A stretch of DNA of 10,365 nucleotides from Smithella sp. (GTDB lineage Bacteria; Desulfobacterota; Syntrophia; Syntrophales; Smithellaceae), in NCBI GenBank assembly GCA_012797505.1, contig JAAZOZ010000063.1:1-10365 (forward strand). The letters run 5' to 3'. Position 1 is the stretch's first letter. Each line of letters opens with the position of its first letter. Positions 1 to 6,134 of this stretch are shown here, piece by piece. The notes below the pieces were generated by a model. The model made no database searches. It saw only the letters and a list, made by a program, of their open reading frames with translations, and was not told where the DNA came from. The translations under genes and the position numbers were made by a program.

Positions 1-72
1 AACTTAGGCCTTTTGTCAAGCAGGAAAAAAGCCGCTCGATTTTTCTGAACATCGGATCAGATCAGAAGGGCG

Positions 73-594
73 TTACAGGGTTCCGTCCAGCGCGTCGGCC
101 ACTTCGGCCTTGCAGGCCCGGCAGCGCTTGGCCCCCCGGAAAAGGGGTTTGCCGCAGGCCGGGCAGTGGTAGCGCTCCAGTTCCGCCCGCGCCCATTCCT
201 CGGAGCCCTGCTCATCGCCCAGCGCGGCTGCCTTCCGGCGCCACAGGGGAATCGCTCTTTTCATGACGCGAAGTCCCGTCGCCAGTCCGAAATTCTCGAT
301 CAGACCGCACGGCCACCGGCCGCACTGGTGGCAGGAATAATATCCCTTTTCGCGGACGCAGGTTCGGATGGAACAACTCGCGCAATAGCCGTAGAGCTTT
401 TCGGGCGGATCGCTTTGCATGCAGCCCAGGCACTGTGTGTCTTCTTTTTTTGTGCCGTAGAGGTTGCCCATGACCTCTCTGAATTTTTCGTTATGGTCCC
501 GCGTGGCGATGTAAACGCCGCAGGCGCCGCAGTAAAGGCCGCAGGGGGCCATCAGCCGCCGGTCTCTTATTTCTTCTTCCGTCCAGCCTTCCAT
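73..594 (-). CDS. DUF3795 cysteine-rich protein with C-terminal zinc ribbon
   Basis: A 173-residue cysteine-rich, probably cytoplasmic protein with no signal peptide or membrane segment. The N-terminal part has the CGLYCGAC pattern (Cys18, Cys22, Cys25), then Cys55/58, Cys71/74/79 and Cys88/91/96. This layout of spaced cysteine pairs is typical of DUF3795, a family common in anaerobic bacteria and archaea and presumed to bind metal; its function is unknown. A second module at the C-terminus (Cys144, Cys147, Cys158, Cys161) is a short CxxC-CxxC zinc ribbon, separated by a charged linker around residues 103-142, and looks like an addition to the core. The ATG at 594 is taken as start; Met15, just before the first motif, is an alternative, and the ribosome-binding site is weak (AAGGCGG). 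It follows the outer-membrane protein gene on the same strand after 77 nt that contain a strong hairpin, so cotranscription is uncertain. Family assignment is fairly sure, role unknown. Confidence 0.75.
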   Translation of the reverse strand: MEGWTEEEIRDRRLMAPCGLYCGACGVYIATRDHNEKFREVMGNLYGTKKEDTQCLGCMQSDPPEKLYGYCASCSIRTCVREKGYYSCHQCGRWPCGLIENFGLATGLRVMKRAIPLWRRKAAALGDEQGSEEWARAELERYHCPACGKPLFRGAKRCRACKAEVADALDGTL

Positions 595-622
595 TGCCGC
601 ACCGCCTTCTGTTCAGAGCATA

Positions 623-653
623 GCCTTCCCCCGCCGGTTCGCCGGGGGAAGGC
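623..653 (-). other. GC-rich stem-loop between two minus-strand genes
   Basis: GCCTTCCCCC (623-632) is perfectly complementary to GGGGGAAGGC (644-653), enclosing 11 nt. An alternative inner fold brings CGG/CCG together around a TTCG loop (635-644). It lies just downstream of the outer-membrane protein stop on the minus strand. There is no T-run after it on either strand, so a classical intrinsic terminator is not supported. A transcript-end stabiliser or partial terminator is possible. Confidence 0.5.
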
Positions 654-671
654 CGTCGCGTGTAAAGGTTT

Positions 672-1451
672 TTAAAAGCCGAGCGACAGGCCGATGTAAG
701 GCCCTGTGTAGAGGGTGTCCATTTTGTAATCGTTGACGTCCATTTTTTGCTGAAGCAGCCGGTAGCCGGCATGGATGTCGAGGAACGGAAAGGGCGTGAG
801 GGAAAGGTCCGCCATGGCTTCATAGGAATAATTGTCGGAGCCGTATCCGCCGCCCGTTGCCTGTGCGCGAACTTCCAGCAGGTTGGCCAGGATGCCGATG
901 TGGGCGCCCAGGCCGATCATCGGAATCACGGAATTGAAGGAATTGCTCTGTTCCACCTTTCCGGCCGAATTCAGCTTGAAACTTCCCGTGGAATACTTGA
1001 TCTGGGCGATGCCGCCCAGGGAGAAGCCGGCCAGAATGTTTTCCATGTTGATCAGGTCGCGCTGGTACCGCAGATCGAACATGGAATAGGACAGGTCCGA
1101 GTGGACGGCGCTTCCGGCCGTGTAGTTGATGCCGTTGTAATTGAGGGCCGCCGCCAGGACGTTGTCCGTTGTGTAGCCGAAGGGCGTGAACATCAGGCTG
1201 ATATGGTTTTTCCCCACGCCCCCGTAAGCTTCGACGGAGAAGGTTGCCGTGTTTCCGACGCCCAGCATGTCTCTCGCGTCGATGTCCGTTCCTTCGATGC
1301 CGTCGGCGATCGTCTGGATATCCGACTTTTTGAGATCGGGGAACCAGACGTACCCTCTTGCCCCTATTTCAAAGGCATTGGCCTCGGCGACGATCAGCAT
1401 CGCAAAAATAAGCGTCAGGGCTAAAACAATTTTCCTTCCATGGCTTTTCAT
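672..1451 (-). CDS. Outer-membrane beta-barrel protein, unknown function
   Basis: A 259-residue exported protein. The start is the ATG at 1451: it has GGAGGG six nucleotides upstream and gives a clean signal peptide, with basic Lys/His/Arg residues, a hydrophobic stretch about residues 8-22 and a likely cleavage after AEANA (residue 26). The ATG at 1463 and any start further upstream would put the ribosome-binding site inside the gene. The mature part of about 233 residues alternates polar and hydrophobic/aromatic residues, is rich in Gly, Tyr, Ser and Asn, and ends in YIGLSLGF. A C-terminal phenylalanine after an amphipathic strand is the signal recognised by the BAM complex, so an outer-membrane barrel of roughly 8-10 strands is inferred. 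I do not recognise the substrate or a named family. The 108-nt gap upstream has a possible promoter (TTGACG at 1512-1507, weak -10), so it may be transcribed separately from the synthetase gene. Confidence 0.75.
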   Translation of the reverse strand: MKSHGRKIVLALTLIFAMLIVAEANAFEIGARGYVWFPDLKKSDIQTIADGIEGTDIDARDMLGVGNTATFSVEAYGGVGKNHISLMFTPFGYTTDNVLAAALNYNGINYTAGSAVHSDLSYSMFDLRYQRDLINMENILAGFSLGGIAQIKYSTGSFKLNSAGKVEQSNSFNSVIPMIGLGAHIGILANLLEVRAQATGGGYGSDNYSYEAMADLSLTPFPFLDIHAGYRLLQQKMDVNDYKMDTLYTGPYIGLSLGF

Positions 1452-1559
1452 AAGACCCTCCATTTTGATGAATGATGATTCGCAATCTCGCATATTTCCA
1501 AACATTCGTCAATCGGCAGCATCAGCAAAATTTATTCAATATCCCGGCGCGGCCGGAGG

Positions 1560-3638
1560 TCACTTCCCGATGACGCCCCGGAACCGGGCGTATTCCACCA
1601 TGCGGCTGAAGGCAAAGATGGCCCGCTCCGGCGTGGGGTAGCAGGGAACCCCCAGCGCGGCAAAGCCCTCATGGATGTGGGCGATTTCCCGCGCCGTGCC
1701 GCCGTAATAGCTGGCAAAGACCGGTTTGTGCGGATGGCGCCGGAAAATGTCGGCGAAGGCTTCGGGAATGTCAAACATGCTTTCCGGCATGAGCACGAAG
1801 GTGATCAGCAGGGCGTCCACATCGGGCTGCTCCATCAGGCAGCGGGCAATGTGGCTGGTGGCCTTCTTCGATCCGTGCTGTTCAATGGCGGACCAGATGT
1901 CGATGGGGTTGCGCACCGGCGCCCACACCGGCATGACTTCGCGAAGCTTCCTGAGCGTGTCCGGCTGCAACGCGGGCAGATCGATGCCGCATTCCTCGAC
2001 GGCGTCCGTCGCGGCGACGCAGCCCATGCCCGTGATGGACAGAGCGCCCATACGGTTTCCGCGAGGCAGAGGGAGCTTTTCAAACGCCGCGAGGGCGTCA
2101 AAGAAGGCCTCGGAGTTTTGCGTCCGCACCAGGCCGGTTCTGCGGCAGACCGCGTCAAAGACCGCGTCCGATCCGGCGAGCGACCCGGTGTGCGACGCCA
2201 CGGCGGCCGCCCCGGCTTCGCTGCGCCCTGCTTTCATCACCACCACGGGTTTTGCTTTGCAGGCCGCGGCCGCGGCGCGGATGAATCGTTTTCCCTCCAC
2301 CACGCCTTCCAGATACATGCCGACGGTGCGGGTTGCCGAATCCCCGGTCAGGTACTCCAGCAGATCGCTTTCGTTGACGTCCCCCTTGTTGCCGATGCAG
2401 GCCACCTTGGCCAGACCAAAGGGCTTGGTGTCCGCAATCCAGCGGGCCCATCCGGACGAGAAGACGCCGGACTGGCCGATGATGGAAACGCCGCCCTTCC
2501 TGATCGGATCGAGCCCGACAATAGAGGTGGACATGCCGGCGGACGGGTTGAGGGTGCCGATGCTGTTGGGTCCCATGATCCGGATGCCGGCCCTGCGGGC
2601 CATTTCGATGATGGTTTTTTGTTCTCTGGCTCCTTCCTCGCCCGCGTCCGAGTAGCCGCCCGTGCTCAGAATGATGTTGGTGACGCCTTTGGCGGCGCAG
2701 TCCTCCAGGGCGTCGGGCACGGCCGTTTTGGGAATCACGACCATCGCGGTTTCCACCTTCCCCGGCACGTCGCTCACCCGGGCATAGGAGGGGAGCCCCA
2801 GGATTTCTTTGACGGTCGGGTTGATGGGATAAAGGGCGCCTTTGAAACCGGCCTTTTGCAGATTCCGCAAAATGATGTTGCCGCCTTTGCCCGGACTGCG
2901 AGAGGCGCCGATCACGGCCATCGATGAAGGCTGGAAAAACGGCGCGATGGTGGCCGGGCTGGGTCGCTTGCGGGCTGGGGCGGGAGAAGCGCCGTCCAGC
3001 CGCACCAGAGCGTCAACGGCCACGGCGCCCTGCGGATAGGCGATGAAAGGATTGATGTCGATTTCGGCAATGTCCGGACGATCGGCGATCAGACGGGATA
3101 GCGCGGACAATGATTTTGCGATGGCGGCAACGTCGAGGGGCTCCCGTGACCGGTAGCCGTCCAGCAGGGCGACGCCTTTGAGCCGCCGGAGCATGGCCGG
3201 CGCGTCTTCCTCGTCCACCGGGGCAAGCTCGATGACCGAATCGCGGAAAATCTCCGTAAAAATGCCGCCGATGCCCGCCAGGACAATCGGCCCGAAGACG
3301 GGATCGCGCCTGCACCCCAGAATCAGCTCCGTGCCCGGACGGGCCATCTTCTGCACCAGCAGCGCAAAGGGAATGTCGGGAAATCTTTTTTTCATTTCGC
3401 GGACGGCCCGCTCCAGTGCGGCCGTGTCCTTAATGTTTAAAGAGACGCCTCCCCTTTCGGTCTTGTGCGGAACGGCCTCGGAACAGATTTTCAACGCGAC
3501 CGGAAATCCAAGCCGTCCGGCTGCTTCCGCTGCCTCCGCATCGGTATGGGCCAGAATGCCGTCGATGACGGGAATTCCCGATTGTCTGAGCAGAGACGCT
3601 CCTTCAAATTCGTTAAGGATTTTTAAATTCTTCTTCAA
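1560..3638 (-). CDS. ADP-forming acyl-CoA synthetase, fused with ATP-grasp (beta) half first
   Basis: A 692-residue NDP-forming acyl-CoA synthetase (acyl-CoA + ADP + Pi <-> acid + CoA + ATP); the direction and acyl substrate cannot be read from sequence. Residues about 1-215 are the ATP-grasp half: PHKTERGGVSLNI carries the beta-subunit phospho-histidine equivalent (His58), followed by ELILGCRRDPVFGP (about 104-117), GIGGIFTE (122-129) and DINP (194-197). After a Pro/Ala/Arg linker, a CoA-binding Rossmann domain starts with MAVIGAS (240-246) and contains MGPNSIG (355-361). The succinyl-CoA-ligase-like part follows, with the phosphorylated alpha-type histidine in SHTGSLAG (His483). All key residues are present, so it looks active. 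No acetyltransferase domain is fused, so it is not a PatZ-type protein acetylase. The start is TTG at 3638, because AAGGAGGT sits 8 nt upstream; the longer reading from TTG 3674 would place that site inside the gene. Well-known anaerobic energy-conserving family; gene name not assigned. Confidence 0.9.
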   Translation of the reverse strand: MKKNLKILNEFEGASLLRQSGIPVIDGILAHTDAEAAEAAGRLGFPVALKICSEAVPHKTERGGVSLNIKDTAALERAVREMKKRFPDIPFALLVQKMARPGTELILGCRRDPVFGPIVLAGIGGIFTEIFRDSVIELAPVDEEDAPAMLRRLKGVALLDGYRSREPLDVAAIAKSLSALSRLIADRPDIAEIDINPFIAYPQGAVAVDALVRLDGASPAPARKRPSPATIAPFFQPSSMAVIGASRSPGKGGNIILRNLQKAGFKGALYPINPTVKEILGLPSYARVSDVPGKVETAMVVIPKTAVPDALEDCAAKGVTNIILSTGGYSDAGEEGAREQKTIIEMARRAGIRIMGPNSIGTLNPSAGMSTSIVGLDPIRKGGVSIIGQSGVFSSGWARWIADTKPFGLAKVACIGNKGDVNESDLLEYLTGDSATRTVGMYLEGVVEGKRFIRAAAAACKAKPVVVMKAGRSEAGAAAVASHTGSLAGSDAVFDAVCRRTGLVRTQNSEAFFDALAAFEKLPLPRGNRMGALSITGMGCVAATDAVEECGIDLPALQPDTLRKLREVMPVWAPVRNPIDIWSAIEQHGSKKATSHIARCLMEQPDVDALLITFVLMPESMFDIPEAFADIFRRHPHKPVFASYYGGTAREIAHIHEGFAALGVPCYPTPERAIFAFSRMVEYARFRGVIGK

Positions 3639-3712
3639 AATGCAAAGACCTCCTTGCAGGGCGAACATTGCCAAAATTCACGCCGAGACCCTATCATGAT
3701 TTTTTAAAATAA

Positions 3713-3997
3713 TTCAACTTGCATATTGCGGCCGATCCGTCCGTCGATCTTTTGATCGATTCCAGGGAGGAAAACGCCAGAGGCGGCCGGACGGCTGCCA
3801 GGGCGCTGACCGTGACGGGAACGATCCGGCGCGGTCTGGATGAGCCGGAGAAAAACACGGTCCGGGCGGTCCTGTGCCGGCGCCATCCTGATCTGAAGGA
3901 TTTTTTCTCCGATCCGTCCGTGGAAGTGATCGTGGTGAAAATCAACACCCTTCAGCTGCTCAACGGCATAACAGACTCGTATTTTGAAGAAGTTTGA
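3713..3997 (+). pseudogene. 5'-truncated pyridoxamine-5'-phosphate-oxidase-like flavoprotein remnant
   Basis: The frame is open from just after an in-frame TAA at 3710 to the stop at 3995-3997 and encodes about 94 residues resembling the C-terminal two thirds of FMN-binding split-barrel proteins of the pyridoxamine 5'-phosphate oxidase-like group. It has NLHIAADPSVDLLIDSREE (the strand after the first FMN-contact region), ALTVTGTIRR, RRHPDLKDFF and VEVIVVKINTLQLL. The N-terminal strands that normally precede IAADP are missing, and only 74 nt separate the remnant from the divergent synthetase start, so there is no room for them. The only start is TTG 3719, with no ribosome-binding site. Family resemblance may begin a few codons before the TAA, hinting at a nonsense change as well as truncation. 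An intrinsic terminator follows 4 nt after the stop. I infer decay after a deletion; a small functional protein is less likely. Confidence 0.6.
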
Positions 3998-4001
3998 GCC
4001 C

Positions 4002-4046
4002 AAACCCCGAATGCAGGGCCGGCCGCCCCCTGACGTTGGGGTTTTT
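4002..4046 (+). terminator. Intrinsic terminator after the flavoprotein remnant
   Basis: AAACCCC (4002-4008) pairs with GGGGTTT (4038-4044), the second arm running into a TTTTT tail. The 29-nt interior is GC-rich and can fold further (AGGG with CCCC around GGCCGGCC). The position immediately after the stop at 3997 suits a terminator of the former gene. It also insulates the acyl-CoA synthetase promoter that begins 2 nt later. Confidence 0.6.
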
Positions 4047-4047
4047 A

Positions 4048-4076
4048 TTGACAAGAAAACCGTTTTCCTCTATAGC
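4048..4076 (+). promoter_or_regulatory. Sigma70-type promoter for the AMP-forming acyl-CoA synthetase
   Basis: A consensus -35 TTGACA (4048-4053), a 17-nt spacer and a -10 TATAGC (4071-4076, 4 of 6 to consensus) predict a transcription start near 4083. It directly follows the terminator of the upstream remnant, as expected for an insulated promoter. It implies a 5' leader of about 140 nt before the ATG at 4224. Confidence 0.65.
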
Positions 4077-4082
4077 CCCTTC

Positions 4083-4223
4083 TACAAATTGTCCTGAAAA
4101 TGTCATACCCAAAGAAACATCCCCGGTATGGCCGAGGAGTGCCCCTTCTGTACTTTGGTTCTTTCATCGAAGCAAGCTTTGGGTCATCTGACCCGAAGAT
4201 ATTAAAATCCCTGGAGGAAATAT
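4083..4223 (+). promoter_or_regulatory. Long 5' leader with inverted repeat and competing pairings
   Basis: Between the predicted transcription start and the ATG lie about 140 nt without a credible gene. GGGTCA (4181-4186) and TGACCC (4189-4194) form a 6+2+6 inverted repeat 30 nt before the start codon, which could be an operator or an RNA hairpin. Separately, ACCCAAAG (4107-4114) is perfectly complementary to CTTTGGGT (4177-4184), which overlaps the left arm of that hairpin, so the two pairings exclude each other. GCCCCTTCT occurs twice (4075-4083 and 4141-4149). The ribosome-binding site is GGAGG at 4213-4217. I recognise no known riboswitch class. Regulation is an inference. Confidence 0.35.
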
Positions 4224-6017
4224 ATGTATCAATTGGTCAAACCGGATAATATCGTGGAAATCCTTGAGAAAACTGTCGCCAAATTTCCCGAGCGGCCTTT
4301 TCTGGGAACCAAAAACAAGGCGCTCAAACAGTATGACTGGATATCCTACGCCGATTTCGGCAAACGTGTGGATCACGCAAGAAGCGGCTTGAGTCAGCTG
4401 GGAATTCAAAAGGACGATGCCGTCGGGATCATTTGCAATAACAGCACGGACTGGGCGGTATGCTTTTTTGCCGTAAGCGGTTTGGACGCGCGGTTTGTCC
4501 CCATGTACGAAGCGGAGCTGGCTTCGGTGTGGAAATACATTATTCAGGATGCGAACGTCAAATTGCTTTTCATCAGCAAGAAGGCCATTTATGAGAAAAT
4601 CAAAGACGCCCTGGCTGCCATGCCTTCCCTCCAGAAAATTATTATCATGGAGGGTGAAGGGCCCGATACGCTGGCGGAGCTGGAGAAGAAAGGCGCAGGC
4701 CTGAAAGTGAAAAGCATCTACCCGGCCCCGTCTGCGATCTGTATTCTGATTTATACATCAGGAACGACGGGCGATCCGAAGGGCGTCCTGCTTTCTCAGG
4801 CCAACATTACGAGCAATGCTCATGCCGTAACGGTTTGCTTCCCGGATATCAATGAAAACGACAACTCCCTGTCCATACTGCCCTGGGCTCATGTCTTCGG
4901 ACTCGGAGAGCTTATTGTATACTGCCTGCTGGGCGCCTCGATGGGTCTTGCGGAAAGCGCAGCAACCATCCCCGAGGATTTGGCTCTTGTGAAGCCGACC
5001 TTCATGACGGCCGTTCCCAGAGTCTTTAACAAGGTGTATGACGGATTATGGACGAAGATGAATGAGGAAGGCGGATTGGCCAAGACGTTATTCGTCATGG
5101 GCGTGGAGAGCGGCAAGAAAAAACGGGAGCTGGCTGCACAGGGTAAATCAAGCTTCATGACGAACCTGAAATTTAAAATTGCCGATGCAGTGGTGTTCCA
5201 GAAGGTCAGGGAAAAACTCGGTGGCAGATTAAAAGGTGTCATGACCGGAAGCGCCATGATGAATCCGGAAATTTCTCATTTTTTCTGGGATATGGGTGTT
5301 CCGCTCTATGATGCTTACGGATTGACCGAGACCTCGCCCGGGGCAACCATGAACTGTCCCGCCAAATACAAAATCGGCAGCGTGGGCCCCCCCATGGGGC
5401 TGGGCAAAATCGTGATCGACAAGTCGGTTGTCGGGCCCGACGCAACGGATGGAGAAATCATTATTTACGGACCCAACGTGATGCAGGGGTACCATAACAA
5501 ACCCGAAGCCACAAAAGCCGTCATGACGCCGGACGGAGGATTCCGGACCGGAGACCGCGGCCGTCTGGATGAGGAAGGCTTCCTGTTTATCACGGGACGG
5601 CTGAAAGAGCAGTTTAAGCTTGAAAACGGCAAATATGTATTTCCGGCGGCCATCGAAGAAGATATGAAGCTGAATCACTATATTGAAAACGCCATGATCT
5701 ATGGAGAAGGCCGCGAGTTTAATATCGCCATCGTCATTCCGGATTTTGCCGCCCTCGATAAGTGGGCCGCGAAAAACAACCTGCCCAAGGATCATGCCGA
5801 GCTTTTGAAGAGGGATGAAACCAAAAAATTCCTGGAAAGTGAAATATTGAACGCGCTGAAATCCACCTACGGCAGCTATGAAATTCCCAGGAAATTCGTC
5901 TTTATCGAAGAGCCCTTTTCTCTGGAAAACGGCATGCTGACGCAGACCATGAAGCTCAAGCGGCGCGTCGTGTTTGACAAATACAAAGACCAGATTGAAA
6001 AGCTGTATGCAAAATAA
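4224..6017 (+). CDS. AMP-forming long-chain acyl-CoA synthetase
   Basis: A 597-residue member of the adenylate-forming (ANL) superfamily. It activates fatty acids in two steps (acyl-AMP, then acyl-CoA) at the cytoplasmic face of the membrane, feeding beta-oxidation or lipid synthesis. The signature is intact: YTSGTTGDPKG phosphate-binding loop (177-187), WAHVFG (221-226), YGLTET (365-370), the ribose-binding Asp in FRTGDRG (Asp444), the hinge GRLKEQFKLENGKYV (458-472) and the C-terminal LTQTMKLKR with the likely catalytic lysine (Lys577). Length and the FKLENGKYV hinge, instead of the KxxG of short-chain enzymes, match the long-chain group common in Deltaproteobacteria. No signal peptide or membrane helix is seen. 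The ATG at 4224 has GGAGG 6 nt upstream. It is a single-gene unit between its own promoter and a strong terminator. Base composition is lower in GC than the minus-strand synthetase next door. Chain-length preference cannot be read from sequence, so no symbol is given, although it is a FadD-type enzyme. Confidence 0.92.
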   Translation: MYQLVKPDNIVEILEKTVAKFPERPFLGTKNKALKQYDWISYADFGKRVDHARSGLSQLGIQKDDAVGIICNNSTDWAVCFFAVSGLDARFVPMYEAELASVWKYIIQDANVKLLFISKKAIYEKIKDALAAMPSLQKIIIMEGEGPDTLAELEKKGAGLKVKSIYPAPSAICILIYTSGTTGDPKGVLLSQANITSNAHAVTVCFPDINENDNSLSILPWAHVFGLGELIVYCLLGASMGLAESAATIPEDLALVKPTFMTAVPRVFNKVYDGLWTKMNEEGGLAKTLFVMGVESGKKKRELAAQGKSSFMTNLKFKIADAVVFQKVREKLGGRLKGVMTGSAMMNPEISHFFWDMGVPLYDAYGLTETSPGATMNCPAKYKIGSVGPPMGLGKIVIDKSVVGPDATDGEIIIYGPNVMQGYHNKPEATKAVMTPDGGFRTGDRGRLDEEGFLFITGRLKEQFKLENGKYVFPAAIEEDMKLNHYIENAMIYGEGREFNIAIVIPDFAALDKWAAKNNLPKDHAELLKRDETKKFLESEILNALKSTYGSYEIPRKFVFIEEPFSLENGMLTQTMKLKRRVVFDKYKDQIEKLYAK

Positions 6018-6088
6018 GCGGTTCCCGGCGCTTTTTTTCAGCCCCGGCCTTTCCTGATGATACGGCCGAGGCGCGGCGGATGACGTTC

Positions 6089-6134
6089 AACAGGAAACCT
6101 CACGGTCAACCAGGCCGTGAGGTTTCCTGTTTTT
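6089..6134 (+). terminator. Strong intrinsic terminator with perfect 17-bp stem
   Basis: AACAGGAAACCTCACGG (6089-6105) is perfectly complementary to 6115-6131 with a 9-nt loop, followed by a T-run to 6134. It ends the acyl-CoA synthetase transcript 71 nt after the stop. The mutY stop codon (6134-6136, minus strand) abuts the hairpin, so mutY transcripts also run into it; in that direction no T-run follows, so termination there would be weaker. Confidence 0.85.

Noticed and set aside
1544..1556. CCGGC/GCCGG hairpin just after the ADP-forming synthetase stop (minus strand)
   Set aside because: Only a 5-bp stem with no adjacent T-run; a terminator cannot be supported.
1671..2927. A 418-codon plus-strand frame opposite the ADP-forming synthetase
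   Set aside because: It is a GC-driven shadow, rich in Gly/Arg/His with no recognisable domain, opposite a gene with complete catalytic motifs.
3704..4054. Minus-strand frames opposite the flavoprotein remnant
   Set aside because: The plus-strand frame has family motifs and a terminator in the right place; the minus frames run through that terminator and show no motifs.
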